The notes under the pieces are model-generated. The model saw only the letters and a program-made list of their open reading frames with translations. It was not told the origin of the DNA and made no database searches. A DNA stretch of 7,538 nucleotides, taken from contig JBCBJZ010000164.1 in NCBI GenBank assembly GCA_038522635.1, positions 1 through 7,538 on the forward strand. The letters run 5' to 3'. This document shows positions 1 to 5,294 of the stretch, in pieces. Origin of the DNA: JBCBJZ01 sp038522635. Lineage in GTDB: Bacteria > Pseudomonadota > Alphaproteobacteria > Rhizobiales > Hyphomicrobiaceae. How positions within the stretch are numbered: position 1 is the stretch's first letter; every line of letters begins with the position of its first letter. The position numbers and the translations under genes are program-made.

Positions 1-18
1 CTTTGCGCCCGTTGCTCT
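1..18 (+). repeat. Intergenic dispersed repeat, copy A
   Basis: The sequence CTTTGCGCCCGTTGCTCT stands at the left edge of the window. The same 18 bases occur exactly, on the other strand, at 5220-5237. With a 3-nt insertion they occur again at 3065-3085. The copy may extend past the window edge. Apart from this copy, the 163 bp before the first gene hold only a Shine-Dalgarno at 153-156; I see no gene remnant or clear promoter that I can support. Confidence 0.6.
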
Positions 19-163
19 AGACCAACGCGCCGCACACCAAAATCGCGCCCTCCTGCACGGCGCGTTAGGGCGGGTGGATCGGGTGGCGCGCTAGCGTCAC
101 CGGGTCACCCGCCTTCCCCGTCTCAAAACTGAGCCTCAGGACAGGCTTCGATGGAGCGATGAT

Positions 164-1210
164 ATGAAAGTTTGCATTTACGGCGCTGGCGCCATCGGTG
201 GATATCTGGCCGCGGGGCTATCGAAACTTGATGACGTTGAGCTTTCGCTGATCGCGCGCGGGCCCCATCTGAAAGCGATCAAGGAAAACGGCCTGACGCT
301 GATCAAGGATGGCGAGACCACCGTATGCCATCCCCACGCCACCGATGATCCTGCGTCGCTCGGGCCCCAGGACTACGTGATCGTTTGCCTCAAGGCGCAT
401 CAGGCCTGGCAGGCGGCCGATACCTTCGCCCCGTTGCTCGGCCCGGACACAGCCGTCGTAACCGGTCAAAACGGTGTGCCTTGGTGGTACGCCCATGCGC
501 TGCCCGCGCCGCTTGATGCGCTGCGCCTGCAAAGCGTGGACGCTGGCAACCGTCAGTGGGATCGCATCGGCGCCCATCGTGCCATCGGCTGCGCGGTCTA
601 TCCCGCGACCGAGATCAGCGCGCCGGGCGAGATCCGCCATATCTACGGTGACAAGTTTGCGCTGGGCGAGCCCGATGGGAGCCAAAGCGACCGGGTGCTG
701 AAGCTGTCGGACGCGATGCAGCGTGCCGGCTTCAAGGCGCCGGTCCTGGACGATATCCGCAGCGAGCTTTGGCTGAAGCTGTGGGGCAACCTGTGTTTCA
801 ACCCGATCAGCGCGCTGACGGGGCAAACGTTGGACATCGTCGCGACCGAACCGAGCCTGCGCAAGTTGTCGCGCGATATGATGCTCGAAGCGCAAGCGAT
901 GGCGGAGCGTTACGGCGTGACGTTCCGGGTGGACGTGGAGCGGCGCATCAATGGTGCTGCGAAGGTTGGCGCGCACCGCACGTCGATGCTGCAGGACTTG
1001 GAAGCCGGACGCGCGATGGAGATCGATGCGCTGGTGACGGCGGTGCAGGAAATGGCGCGTGCGATCGATCACCCCACACCCACGATCGATGCGGTGCTGG
1101 GCCTCGTTCAACACCTGGGCCTTGCGCGCGGTCTTTACGAGCCGCTGGCGGCCCACGCGCATGAAGATGGCGCGGCGACCACCGGTCTCGCCATGACGCC
1201 CGCAGCCTGA
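164..1210 (+). CDS. Ketopantoate reductase family (PanE/ApbA-like) 2-oxoacid reductase
   Basis: The protein has 348 residues and belongs to the PanE/ApbA family, whose founding member reduces 2-dehydropantoate to pantoate with NADPH in the cytoplasm (pantothenate/CoA synthesis). Seen: an N-terminal Rossmann glycine motif GAGAIGG (7-13), GQNGVPWWY (101-109), and the C-terminal helical domain. By alignment to E. coli PanE from memory, K205 (ELWLKLWGN) matches catalytic Lys176, N209 and N213 match Asn180 and Asn184, S274 matches Ser244, and E286 (AMEID) matches Glu256, so the active site is complete. The ATG at 164 has GGAG (153-156) seven bases upstream. At 348 residues it is longer than the roughly 300 of classical PanE. 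Such long members are often paralogues, so pantoate synthesis is possible but not shown, and no panB or panC is nearby. Family certain; substrate uncertain. Confidence 0.93.
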   Translation: MKVCIYGAGAIGGYLAAGLSKLDDVELSLIARGPHLKAIKENGLTLIKDGETTVCHPHATDDPASLGPQDYVIVCLKAHQAWQAADTFAPLLGPDTAVVTGQNGVPWWYAHALPAPLDALRLQSVDAGNRQWDRIGAHRAIGCAVYPATEISAPGEIRHIYGDKFALGEPDGSQSDRVLKLSDAMQRAGFKAPVLDDIRSELWLKLWGNLCFNPISALTGQTLDIVATEPSLRKLSRDMMLEAQAMAERYGVTFRVDVERRINGAAKVGAHRTSMLQDLEAGRAMEIDALVTAVQEMARAIDHPTPTIDAVLGLVQHLGLARGLYEPLAAHAHEDGAATTGLAMTPAA

Positions 1211-1304
1211 GGCGCGCCCCTGAGGCGCCCCCACCTGAGGCGCCCCCACCTGAGGCGCCCCCACCTGAGGCGCCCCCACCTGAGGCGCCCCCACCTGAGG
1301 CGCA
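1208..1304. repeat. 15-bp tandem repeat (minisatellite) at the end of the PanE-like gene
   Basis: Five perfect copies of TGAGGCGCCCCCACC run from 1221 to 1295. They are flanked by a 13-bp variant at 1208-1220, which contains the stop codon of the upstream gene, and by a truncated 9-bp unit at 1296-1304. A further degenerate TGAGGCG start follows at 1305. Each unit contains the palindrome GGCGCC, so neighbouring units can pair as hairpins with 9-nt loops. The complementary strand carries a G5 run every 15 nt. The unit length is a multiple of three, so it keeps three minus-strand frames open, which produces spurious long frames antisense to the gene. The perfect copies suggest recent slippage expansion from the stop-codon region. 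Confidence 0.95.
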
Positions 1305-1306
1305 TG

Positions 1307-1323
1307 AGGCGAATGACGCCTTT
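1307..1323 (+). terminator. Weak hairpin after the minisatellite, possible terminator
   Basis: AGGCG (1307-1311) and CGCCT (1317-1321) form a 5-bp stem with loop AATGA, followed by only a short T run. It could end the PanE-like transcript together with the GGCGCC hairpins of the repeat. The stem is short, so this is tentative. Confidence 0.25.
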
Positions 1324-1335
1324 GGCGTGTTTGAT

Positions 1336-1349
1336 CTTTGGCCCGTTGC
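1336..1349 (+). repeat. Intergenic dispersed repeat, degraded copy E
   Basis: CTTTGGCCCGTTGC matches the first 15 bases of the repeat consensus with one base deleted. It lies between the PanE-like gene and the dehydrogenase gene, in the same orientation as copy A. Confidence 0.4.
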
Positions 1350-1372
1350 AACGGCGCCGGCTGGCTGTTGGC

Positions 1373-1400
1373 TTGCGTACGATTCCGGCATTGCTATCGT
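1373..1400 (+). promoter_or_regulatory. Candidate promoter of the D-2-hydroxyacid dehydrogenase gene
   Basis: TTGCGT (1373-1378) and TATCGT (1395-1400) are separated by 16 bp and would place the start of transcription near 1407, about 40 nt before the ATG at 1448. Both boxes only partly match the housekeeping consensus. The site suggests the dehydrogenase need not depend on read-through from the upstream gene. Confidence 0.3.
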
Positions 1401-1447
1401 GTTGAGCCCCCCTTGCGCCAAAGCGAACGAACCCAAAAGGCACCATC

Positions 1448-2404
1448 ATGACCCGCATCGTGCACCTGGACCGCGGCACCATCGGTCCCTCGGTCGATCT
1501 CAAAAAGCCCGCCTTCGCGCACACCTGGATCGAGCATGACCGCACCGCGCCCGATCAGGTCGTCGAACGGCTCGCCGGTGCGACGATCGCGATCAGCAAC
1601 AAGGTGCCCATCCGCGAAGCGCAGATCGCGAGCCTGCCCGACCTCAAATGCATCGTGATCCCGGCGACGGGTTACGACGCCTTCGACATCGAGGCGTGCA
1701 AGGCGCGTGGGATCATCGTCTCCAATGTGCGCGGCTACGCGGTGACCACCGTGCCGGAGCACACGTTCGCGCTGATCTTCGCGCTGCGCCGCAGCCTGAT
1801 CGGCTTTCGCCAGGACGTGATCGATGGGCGCTGGCAAGAAGCGCAGCAGTTCTGCTTTTTCACGCACCCGATCCGCGATCTGGCCGGTTCAACGATCGGC
1901 ATCTTCGGCGAGGGCTCGCTTGGCCAGGGTGTCGCGACCATCGCGCGCGCGCTTGGCATGAACGTCCTGTTCGCCGCCCACAAGAACGTGGAAGGCCTCG
2001 GACCCCTTTATACGCCGTTCGATGAGGTGCTCGCGCGCGCTGACATCATCACGCTGCACTGCCCGCTGATGCCGGCCACGCGCAACATGATCGCCATGCC
2101 CGAGTTCCGCAAAATGACCAAGCGGCCGCTGCTGATCAATTGCGCGCGCGGTGGCCTGGTCGATGAAGCCGATCTCGTCACCGCGCTCGATGAAGGCCTG
2201 ATCGCGGGGGCGGGCTTCGACTGTCTGACGGCTGAACCGCCAACGGATGATCAGCCACTGCTCGCGGTGTTGGAGCGCCCGAACGTAATCGTGACGCCGC
2301 ATGTCGCGTGGGCCAGTGATGAAGCGCAGCAGATCCTGTGGGATCAGGTGATCGACCACGTTGAGAATTTCCACCGGGGTGAACCCTCGAACGTCGTGGG
2401 GTAA
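1448..2404 (+). CDS. D-2-hydroxyacid dehydrogenase, glycerate dehydrogenase/hydroxypyruvate reductase type
   Basis: This 318-residue protein belongs to the D-isomer-specific 2-hydroxyacid dehydrogenases, which interconvert 2-oxo acids and D-2-hydroxy acids. The closest pattern I know is glycerate dehydrogenase/hydroxypyruvate reductase (hprA type): NKVP (51-54), ATGYDAFDIEAC (73-84), RGYAVTTVPEHT (95-106). The cofactor motif GEGSLGQG is at 154-161. The catalytic triad is complete: R234 (NCARGGLVDE), E263 (TAEPP) and H285 (TPHVAWAS). After the second Rossmann strand the sequence is FAAHKN (175-180), without the Asp that usually selects NAD, so NADP use is possible (inference). Length is normal. 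An AAAGG (1436-1440) seven bases before the ATG supports the start. It could serve serine/glyoxylate metabolism; no other gene of that pathway is in the window. Confidence 0.93.
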   Translation: MTRIVHLDRGTIGPSVDLKKPAFAHTWIEHDRTAPDQVVERLAGATIAISNKVPIREAQIASLPDLKCIVIPATGYDAFDIEACKARGIIVSNVRGYAVTTVPEHTFALIFALRRSLIGFRQDVIDGRWQEAQQFCFFTHPIRDLAGSTIGIFGEGSLGQGVATIARALGMNVLFAAHKNVEGLGPLYTPFDEVLARADIITLHCPLMPATRNMIAMPEFRKMTKRPLLINCARGGLVDEADLVTALDEGLIAGAGFDCLTAEPPTDDQPLLAVLERPNVIVTPHVAWASDEAQQILWDQVIDHVENFHRGEPSNVVG

Positions 2405-2411
2405 CGGGTCA

Positions 2412-2422
2412 GCGCAACGGGC
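2412..2422 (-). repeat. Intergenic dispersed repeat, partial copy F
   Basis: GCGCAACGGGC, eight bases after the dehydrogenase stop codon, contains the core GCAACGGGC of the repeat family in the opposite orientation to copy A. The following GGCC, TTTTGGG, GGCC (2420-2434) could fold as a 4-bp stem but is too weak to call a terminator. Confidence 0.3.
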
Positions 2423-2435
2423 CTTTTGGGGGCCT

Positions 2436-2454
2436 CACCTACTGTGATCCCGAT
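2436..2454 (+). repeat. Left copy of an imperfect 19-bp direct repeat flanking the Arg-rich gene
   Basis: CACCTACTGTGATCCCGAT matches CACCTATGGTGATCCCGAT at 3094-3112 in 17 of 19 positions. The two copies lie on either side of the hypothetical gene at 2501-2998. The shared GTGATCCCG also occurs by chance inside the dehydrogenase gene (1655-1663), so the pair may mean little. Confidence 0.4.
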
Positions 2455-2500
2455 GAAGCGGCCAAGCCTTGAGACACGCGTCGCGCGCGGCGCAGGTCGG

Positions 2501-2998
2501 TTAACGCCGCCGCCTTTTGCTGCGCCGCTTGCTCCGGGCGCGATTTGGCCGGGAACGTTTCACCGCGCGGCGTCGCTTGGTGGCTCGGCGGGCTTTGCGC
2601 CGTGTCGGTTTGGCGCGTGGCGGTTTCGGCGTGGCCCACCAGCGTGGCCGTTGGACGGTGCGCGGCGCGACGCGCTTGATCGGCAGCACAACGGCATCGC
2701 GCCGATCGGCGGCCAACGCGGGAAGGGCCGTATCGGAGGCGCGCGGCGCAGACGTCCGAGGTGCGCGTGGCGGCAACAGAGGGGCTGCGGCCAGCAGTGC
2801 GTTCGTATCGCGCGGGCGCTTGTCGCTTACTGCCGAGGCTGGCTCGGCTGCAACGTTAGACGCGCCCGTGACGATCACGAGCAGGCCCATCACGATGGCT
2901 AGGCCCAGGACGACGGCGGCGCTCAGCACTCCGCCGAACGTGACGGCAGCGCAGCGCACAGCGGTCCTCGCGTGCCAACCCAATCCCAACATAGCCAC
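2501..2998 (-). CDS. Hypothetical membrane-anchored or secreted protein with Arg/Lys-rich tail
   Basis: I do not recognise this 165-residue protein. Seen: a short N-terminus with H9, R11 and R15, one hydrophobic stretch (about 22-45, GGVLSAAVVLGLAIVMGLLV), then ASNVAAEP, which could be a signal-peptidase site or simply the end of a membrane anchor. A Pro/Ala-rich linker follows (about 52-120), then an extremely basic tail: 25 of the last 43 residues (123-165) are Arg or Lys, ending RRRR. Such a tail could bind nucleic acid or anionic cell-surface polymers (inference). The GTG at 2998 and an ATG at 2992 are both possible starts, and neither has a strong Shine-Dalgarno. It lies 130 bp downstream of the histidine phosphatase on the same strand and is flanked by imperfect direct repeats. 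The clean hydrophobic segment argues that it is real; composition and poor start signals lower confidence. Confidence 0.5.
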   Translation of the reverse strand: MAMLGLGWHARTAVRCAAVTFGGVLSAAVVLGLAIVMGLLVIVTGASNVAAEPASAVSDKRPRDTNALLAAAPLLPPRAPRTSAPRASDTALPALAADRRDAVVLPIKRVAPRTVQRPRWWATPKPPRAKPTRRKARRATKRRRAVKRSRPNRARSKRRSKRRRR

Positions 2999-3064
2999 CG
3001 CAAACTACCAGAGCGTGCTGCGCGCGCCAACGCGCTTGCCCCGTTTAGATGAACGTCGCCTTGC

Positions 3065-3085
3065 CTTTGCGCCCAAAGTTGCTCT
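3065..3085 (+). repeat. Intergenic dispersed repeat, copy D with AAA insertion
   Basis: CTTTGCGCCC, AAA, GTTGCTCT: all 18 bases of copy A are kept, with three inserted adenines. The insertion creates a small hairpin, CTTTG (3065-3069) pairing with CAAAG (3074-3078). It lies 43 bp beyond the stop codon of the histidine phosphatase, between that gene and the Arg-rich gene. Confidence 0.6.
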
Positions 3086-3093
3086 GCACGCTG

Positions 3094-3112
3094 CACCTAT
3101 GGTGATCCCGAT
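3094..3112 (+). repeat. Right copy of the imperfect 19-bp direct repeat
   Basis: CACCTATGGTGATCCCGAT, 17 of 19 identical to 2436-2454 in the same orientation. It lies between copy D of the dispersed repeat and the 3' end of the phosphatase gene. Confidence 0.4.
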
Positions 3113-3128
3113 CGATCGCCCGACGAGG

Positions 3129-3722
3129 TTAACCGAGCCACGTCATGGCGCCATCGCGGAACACCATGATTTTGTCCTGCGGGACTTTGAGTTCGGTGAT
3201 CTCGGCAGGGCTCAGGCCCAGCCAGTGCTGACGCAACACGCGGCTTACCCCGCCGTGCGAGACCACCACCGTATCGCGATCGATCGTGTCGGCCCAACGT
3301 GCGATGCGGTCATACAACAACGCGTAGCTCTCGCCGCCTTCGGGCGCCCAGCCATAGGGATCGGCGGCGCGGGCGGCGAACGCCTCGGGGAACTTCGTTT
3401 CAACCTCGCCCCACATCGAGCCTTCCCAAGTGCCGAAGTGGATTTCCTTCAGCAGGTCGTCGCGCTCAAACGCGTCGGGCTCGAGACCTAAGCCTTCGCG
3501 AAGGAGGCGCATGGTCGCGACCGTTCGATTGAGCGGGCTCGCAACGAAGCGGTATCCCGTGCCTTCACCGATCACCGGGCGAAGCAACGTCGCGTAGGCA
3601 GAGGCCTGCTGTTGCCCGCGTTCGCTCAGCTCGCTGTTGATCTGCCCCTGGATGCGCCGGATGGCGTTCCACGTCGTTTGCCCGTGGCGCGCGAAATAGA
3701 CCGTAAACCCGCGCTTCATCAT
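3129..3722 (-). CDS. Histidine phosphatase family protein (phosphoglycerate mutase-like)
   Basis: A 197-residue member of the histidine phosphatase superfamily, branch 1, whose members transfer or hydrolyse phosphate through a phosphohistidine. Seen: the signature ARHGQTTWN (11-19) with R12 and the nucleophile H13, R66 in SPLNRT (62-67), E93 in the LKEIHFGTWEG segment (91-101), and the second histidine H156 in VVSHGGVSRVLR (153-164). All expected active-site residues are present and length is normal. The substrate cannot be read from sequence; relatives include phosphoglycerate mutases, alpha-ribazole phosphatases and broad-specificity phosphatases. Tandem ATG codons (3722 and 3719) start the gene, preceded only by a G-rich stretch. 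It lies 83 bp downstream of the oxidoreductase on the same strand and may be cotranscribed. A gene of this kind commonly follows fabI in Hyphomicrobiales (recalled, not checked). Confidence 0.93.
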   Translation of the reverse strand: MMKRGFTVYFARHGQTTWNAIRRIQGQINSELSERGQQQASAYATLLRPVIGEGTGYRFVASPLNRTVATMRLLREGLGLEPDAFERDDLLKEIHFGTWEGSMWGEVETKFPEAFAARAADPYGWAPEGGESYALLYDRIARWADTIDRDTVVVSHGGVSRVLRQHWLGLSPAEITELKVPQDKIMVFRDGAMTWLG

Positions 3723-3805
3723 AATCGCCCCCGCTTCCCCGCGTCGCCATCATCGCCGCACGCCACGCCGCTTCAGCCGCTGACCGGCAGCGACAGCGCA
3801 AGCGT

Positions 3806-4801
3806 TCACATCTTCAGCACCAGCTTGCCGAAGTTGCCGCCGGTATAGAGCAAATTGAGCGTCTCGACATAGGCGTCGGCCCCGCCTTCGCGTACATCCT
3901 CGCGGATCTTGAGCTTGCCATCCGCGTGCCATGCGCCCAGCTGCGCGATCGCTTCGTCGATCCGGTCGGCCCAGTCGAAAACGATCAGCCCCTGCATGCG
4001 CAGCCGCTGCGTCAGCACCATGCGCAGGTTCTTGGGCCCCTCCGGCGCTTGCGTGGCGTTGTAGGCGGAGATCAGGCCGCATACGGGGATCCGCCCGCGC
4101 AGGTTCATGTTCAGCAAAACCGTATCGAGGATCTCACCGCCGACATTCTCATAGTAGACATCGACGCCATCCGGGCAGGCGCGTTTGAGATCCGCATGGA
4201 GATTGCCGGCCTTGTAGTCGATGGCAGCGTCGAAGCCCAAGGTGTCAGTGAGGTACGCGCATTTTTCCGGCCCGCCCGCGATGCCGACCACGCGGCAGCC
4301 TTTGATCTTGGCGATTTGCCCGACCACGGAGCCCACCGCGCCCGATGCGGCCGACACCACCACGGTCTCGCCTTCGACCGGTTCGCCGACCTCAAGCAGG
4401 CCGAAATAGGCGGTCCAGCCGGGCATGCCAAGACCGCCGACCCAGCGTTCGATCGGCGCCTGCGTGGTGTCGATGCGGTTGATACGGCGGCCATCCGAGA
4501 TCGCGTACTGCTGCACGCCGAGCAGGCCCTGGACGTTGTCGCCCACCTTAAAGTCGGAATGGTTTGATGCGTCCACCGTGCCCGCCGCATAGGCCCGCAT
4601 AACCTCACCAAGGCCAACCGGTGGCACGTAGGACTTCGTGTCATTCATCCAGCCACGCATCGCCGGGTCGAGCGAAATGCAGTCGACCTTGACCCGGAAT
4701 TCGCCATCACCCGGTTCTGGGATCGGGCGGTCGACAACCTCGATGTTGTCGTTACTGACCATGCCGCTGGGACGGCTTTTGAGCAGGGCGGCGCGGTTCA
4801 T
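3806..4801 (-). CDS. NADP-dependent oxidoreductase, zinc-free MDR family (CurA/leukotriene B4 dehydrogenase-like)
   Basis: A 331-residue medium-chain dehydrogenase/reductase of the zinc-free enone/alkenal reductase branch, which reduces C=C bonds of alpha,beta-unsaturated carbonyls with NADPH in the cytoplasm (E. coli CurA/YncB is one relative). Seen: SLDPAMRGWM (43-52), the family-typical GMPGWTAYFGLL (125-136), the cofactor loop AASGAVG (151-157), the NADPH phosphate contact region GGPEK with K180, IDYK (194-197), YYENVGG (216-222), and the C-terminal NFGKLVLK (323-330). The structural and catalytic zinc ligands of alcohol dehydrogenases are absent. The start is well supported: GGAGG (4814-4810) lies 8 nt before the ATG at 4801, with a promoter-like pair upstream. 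It sits between fabI and the phosphatase, but the long gap and own promoter suggest it is not simply a fabI operon member. The physiological substrate is unknown. Confidence 0.94.
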   Translation of the reverse strand: MNRAALLKSRPSGMVSNDNIEVVDRPIPEPGDGEFRVKVDCISLDPAMRGWMNDTKSYVPPVGLGEVMRAYAAGTVDASNHSDFKVGDNVQGLLGVQQYAISDGRRINRIDTTQAPIERWVGGLGMPGWTAYFGLLEVGEPVEGETVVVSAASGAVGSVVGQIAKIKGCRVVGIAGGPEKCAYLTDTLGFDAAIDYKAGNLHADLKRACPDGVDVYYENVGGEILDTVLLNMNLRGRIPVCGLISAYNATQAPEGPKNLRMVLTQRLRMQGLIVFDWADRIDEAIAQLGAWHADGKLKIREDVREGGADAYVETLNLLYTGGNFGKLVLKM

Positions 4802-4836
4802 GGCGGGGGCCTCCGGTTAAAGCGAGGGATGAACGA

Positions 4837-4865
4837 AGCATAGCGCCCAGCCGCCTCATGGTGAA
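4837..4865 (-). promoter_or_regulatory. Candidate promoter of the NADP-dependent oxidoreductase
   Basis: Read on the minus strand, TTCACC (4865-4860) and TATGCT (4842-4837) are spaced by 17 bp. The -35 box differs from the alphaproteobacterial TTGACC at one base, and the -10 box has the TATNNT pattern. Transcription would start near 4830, about 29 nt before the ATG at 4801. Confidence 0.45.
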
Positions 4866-4899
4866 GGTGGGTCTCAGGTGCAGGTGCGCACAAGAACGG

Positions 4900-4922
4900 C
4901 CGGGAGCAACGGGTGCTCCCGG
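4900..4922 (-). terminator. Strong GC hairpin, possible terminator or structured RNA element
   Basis: CCGGGAGCA (4900-4908) and TGCTCCCGG (4914-4922) form a perfect 9-bp stem with the loop ACGGG. No T run follows on either strand, so intrinsic termination is not clear-cut. The left arm and loop contain GCAACGGG (4906-4913), the core of the dispersed repeat family, so this may be a diverged copy (G). It is downstream of fabI and about 35 bp upstream of the oxidoreductase -35 box. Confidence 0.4.
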
Positions 4923-5000
4923 GCGGTGCCCTGACGGAGCGGGATCATCACGCTCATGACGCCAGGGGGCTTTCGCTTGAAACTCACCGTGCTACCCGTG

Positions 5001-5030
5001 GTGCGGGTGCGGGTGCGGGCGCGGGTTCGG
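5001..5030 (+). repeat. Hexanucleotide tandem repeat, five units
   Basis: Three perfect GTGCGG units are followed by GCGCGG and GTTCGG, each one base off. It is a simple-sequence tract in non-coding DNA and could vary in length by slippage. No role is evident. Confidence 0.85.
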
Positions 5031-5042
5031 CCCACTGGGCGA

Positions 5043-5060
5043 CGCTCGCTTCGCGGAGCG
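5043..5060. other. Compact hairpin in the fabI-oxidoreductase gap
   Basis: CGCTCGC (5043-5049) pairs with GCG plus AGCG (5053-5055, 5057-5060), with one bulged G (5056) and a TTC triloop. It is a 7-bp GC-rich stem without a T tail. It may be part of a structured transcript or chance in GC-rich DNA. Confidence 0.35.
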
Positions 5061-5218
5061 CCAAGCACCTCGCGCCATCAATGGCCGGCACGCGAAACGG
5101 TTCCAGCGTCTCTTTTCGTTGTTTGAGAAACGGGATCGAAGGCGCCTGCGAGAGCGCTGCATCCGGCTAAAGCGCGGCAAAACGCAGACACCGAAGCCGT
5201 TAGCGGCAAGAAGACGGT

Positions 5219-5294
5219 CAGAGCAACGGGCGCAAAGTGCGCATCACCGGCTCAAACGCTCAGGCCTTGCTTGCTTTTGCGCCCGATGATCTAG
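5219..5294. repeat. Inverted pair of dispersed repeats (copies B and C) at the fabI stop codon
   Basis: CGGGCGCAAA (5227-5236) and TTTGCGCCCG (5276-5285) form a perfect 10-bp inverted repeat around 39 bp. The left arm is part of AGAGCAACGGGCGCAAAG (5220-5237), the exact reverse complement of copy A. The right arm extends to 5294, matches positions 2-20 of the window in 17 of 19 bases, and includes the fabI stop codon (5291-5293). In the fabI transcript this could fold into a stem-loop six bases after the stop. There is no T run, so its role could be in RNA 3'-end stability rather than classical termination. Confidence 0.65.

Larger units (their letters stand above)
4802..5290. other. 489-bp gap between fabI and the oxidoreductase gene, no convincing gene
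   Basis: No frame here has a good start signal or a recognisable protein. A minus-strand frame (4992-5180, 62 codons) is basic and low in complexity, and part of it is only the translated hexanucleotide repeat. Instead the gap holds, from the oxidoreductase side, a Shine-Dalgarno and promoter-like pair, a 9-bp-stem hairpin (4900-4922), a hexanucleotide repeat (5001-5030), a compact hairpin (5043-5060) and the inverted repeat at the fabI end (5219-5294). A long fabI 3' untranslated region or a small RNA would fit but is not shown. Confidence 0.5.

Noticed and set aside
2..94. Open frame at the left edge that might be the tail of an upstream gene
   Set aside because: Two plus-strand frames are open here and none is recognisable. 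The first bases are a dispersed repeat, so I cannot support a coding call.
1208..1304. Possible CRISPR array
   Set aside because: The 15-bp units are directly adjacent with no spacers, and there are no cas genes.
218..1351. Long minus-strand frame with VGAP repeats over the PanE-like gene (and similar GGASG and RLRWG frames at 948-1436 and 1135-1545)
   Set aside because: The repeats are only the 15-bp minisatellite read in three minus frames. The rest is antisense to a gene with a complete active site.
2517..3491. Long plus-strand frame of 324 codons
   Set aside because: It runs antisense through the Arg-rich gene and the histidine phosphatase, has no recognisable domain, and owes its openness to GC-rich codon bias.
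3926..4567. Plus-strand frame of 213 codons
   Set aside because: It is antisense to the well-supported oxidoreductase gene and shows no domain.
4992..5180. Small basic minus-strand frame in the fabI-oxidoreductase gap
   Set aside because: No Shine-Dalgarno, low complexity, and its PHPHPH end is just the hexanucleotide repeat.
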